NCBI GenBank assembly: GCA_030848545.1
Contig: JAVDCA010000020.1
Coordinates: 83,262 to 147,261, forward strand
Reading direction: 5' to 3'
DNA length: 64,000 bases
From: Astrobacterium formosum
GTDB taxonomy: Bacteria > Pseudomonadota > Alphaproteobacteria > Rhizobiales > Xanthobacteraceae
A program made the translations under genes and the position numbers. The notes below the pieces were generated by a model. The model ran no database searches. It had not been told where the DNA came from and saw only the letters and a list, made by a program, of their open reading frames with translations. Of the stretch, positions 63,494 to 64,000 are shown piece after piece; the stretch's first letter is position 1, and each line of letters begins with the position of its first letter.

Positions 63494-63773
63494 ATCCGGT
63501 CAGAGCATTTTGCGCGGCGCCCGGCAGGCGCTGGAATACGCCCGTGGTGCCCGCGAGGACTTTGTCGCCCATGTACCCGAGGATGTGGACGTTGCCGCCA
63601 TCCGTAAGCGCCTCGGTCTGTCGCAGAGCGAGTTCGCCGCCCGGTTCGGCTTCAAGCTCGATGCCGTCCAGAACTGGGAGCAAGGACGCCGCCGCCCCGA
63701 AGGCGCCGCCCGCGCCTTCCTGCGCGTGATCGAACGCGAACCGGCGGCGGTCCAAAGGGCGCTGGCGGGATAA
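63486..63773 (+). CDS. HigA-like XRE-family antitoxin
   Basis: 95 residues. A C-terminal helix-turn-helix ([29 protein letters not shown]) matches the XRE/HigA class that binds DNA and the partner toxin. The N-terminal 35 residues are the toxin-binding region. It starts at GTG 63486, overlapping the toxin gene end by 8 bp, as in toxin-first HigBA operons. It appears intact although the toxin frame upstream is broken. Confidence 0.88.
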   Translation: MSKSGQSILRGARQALEYARGAREDFVAHVPEDVDVAAIRKRLGLSQSEFAARFGFKLDAVQNWEQGRRRPEGAARAFLRVIEREPAAVQRALAG

Positions 63774-63892
63774 CCCGGGATGCCGCTTGCGCTGCACCGC
63801 TCGCGTTGGATTTGCCGCCATGGCGGTGCGACCAACTGCGCAACTGCTGACAATATCAGTGACGGCGGCTACCACGTCCCTTGAAATCTTGA

Positions 63893-63950
63893 TGCGGGCG
63901 GAGGGACTCGAACCCTCACGGACTTATGGCCGACGGATTTTAAGTCCCTT
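63893..63950 (-). other. 3' fragment of tRNA-Leu(TAA), probable attachment-site remnant
   Basis: On the minus strand it reads GGGACTTAAAATCCG (anticodon loop with TAA), a variable arm, then the intact T-arm GAGGGTTCGAGTCCCTC and the acceptor 3' strand CCGCCCGCA. The D-arm and acceptor 5' strand are absent: bases 63951 onward are unrelated AT-rich sequence (AGGGGTTTCTAGAACTTG on the minus strand). The encoded CCA is also missing. This is the usual form of an att site at one end of a tRNA-integrating element. Confidence 0.8.
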
Positions 63951-64000
63951 GTCAAGTTCTAGAAACCCCTATTTTTATAGGGTTTACGGCACTTTCTGAT

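Noticed and set aside
63787..63999. Plus-strand reading frame of 70 codons across the tRNA fragment
   Set aside because: Its C-terminal part is simply the antisense of the tRNA-Leu fragment; no protein family matches and no ribosome site is present.

Overview
The window is a GC-rich bacterial chromosome segment with dense genes, short gaps and no rRNA operon, insertion sequence, transposase or CRISPR array. The gene set points to an alphaproteobacterium of the order Hyphomicrobiales (Rhizobiales), roughly Bradyrhizobium/Rhodopseudomonas/Pseudolabrys-like. The clues are DUF2336 and DUF3126 proteins, a bacterial transglutaminase-like cysteine peptidase, a CHCC zinc-finger protein, the local order hisI-folE-IscU-like-yidD-thrS, and palindromic intergenic repeats of the type GTCATTGCGAG...CTCGCAATGAC. 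The assignment is inferred from gene content; no marker RNA is present.

Layout. 0-11 kb: the 3' end of a carboxylesterase, a lysylphosphatidylglycerol-synthase-like membrane protein, a TAT-exported molybdoenzyme of the TMAO/DMSO/biotin-sulfoxide reductase clade, a D-threonine aldolase-type enzyme, an MntA/HepT toxin-antitoxin pair, a PilZ protein, tRNA-Leu(GAG), a compact FliN, lipB, a PepSY membrane protein and acylphosphatase. 11-24 kb: a three-domain Aas-type phospholipid acyltransferase/acyl-ACP synthetase, a TonB-dependent receptor behind a cobalamin riboswitch, cutA, nadK, a response regulator with an Hpt protein, a DUF2336 protein, a lytic transglycosylase, and a MaoC hydratase/CitE-type lyase pair. 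24-34 kb: hisI, folE, an IscU-like scaffold, yidD, a Sel1-type membrane protein, a TAXI-type binding protein lying between two paralogous secreted ClpP-fold proteins, and thrS. 34-46 kb: a PAS-GGDEF-EAL protein, nitroreductase, flavin reductase, CBS, rhomboid, PAS and PilZ proteins, a transglutaminase-like peptidase, gamma-carbonic anhydrase, and an internally duplicated DUF3126 protein.

46-52 kb is a minus-strand block: cysE, an alpha/beta hydrolase, and a NitT/TauT-type ABC transporter bracketed by two paralogous FmdE-like proteins of unknown function. 52-63 kb carries metal and anion handling: chrA, a CsoR-type repressor divergent from a copper P-type ATPase with a G-tract operator between them, and mntR divergent from mntH with a perfect 16-bp palindrome between them. 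An FAD monooxygenase and a core MetE-type methyltransferase also lie here.

The right edge looks accessory. A RelE/HigB-like toxin gene with a 5' frameshift is followed by an intact HigA-like antitoxin, and then by a 3' fragment of tRNA-Leu(TAA) joined to AT-rich DNA, as expected at the junction of an integrated element. Most genes are housekeeping. The best candidates for new biology are the FmdE-like/ABC transporter locus, the paired ClpP-like secreted proteins, and the tRNA-fragment junction.
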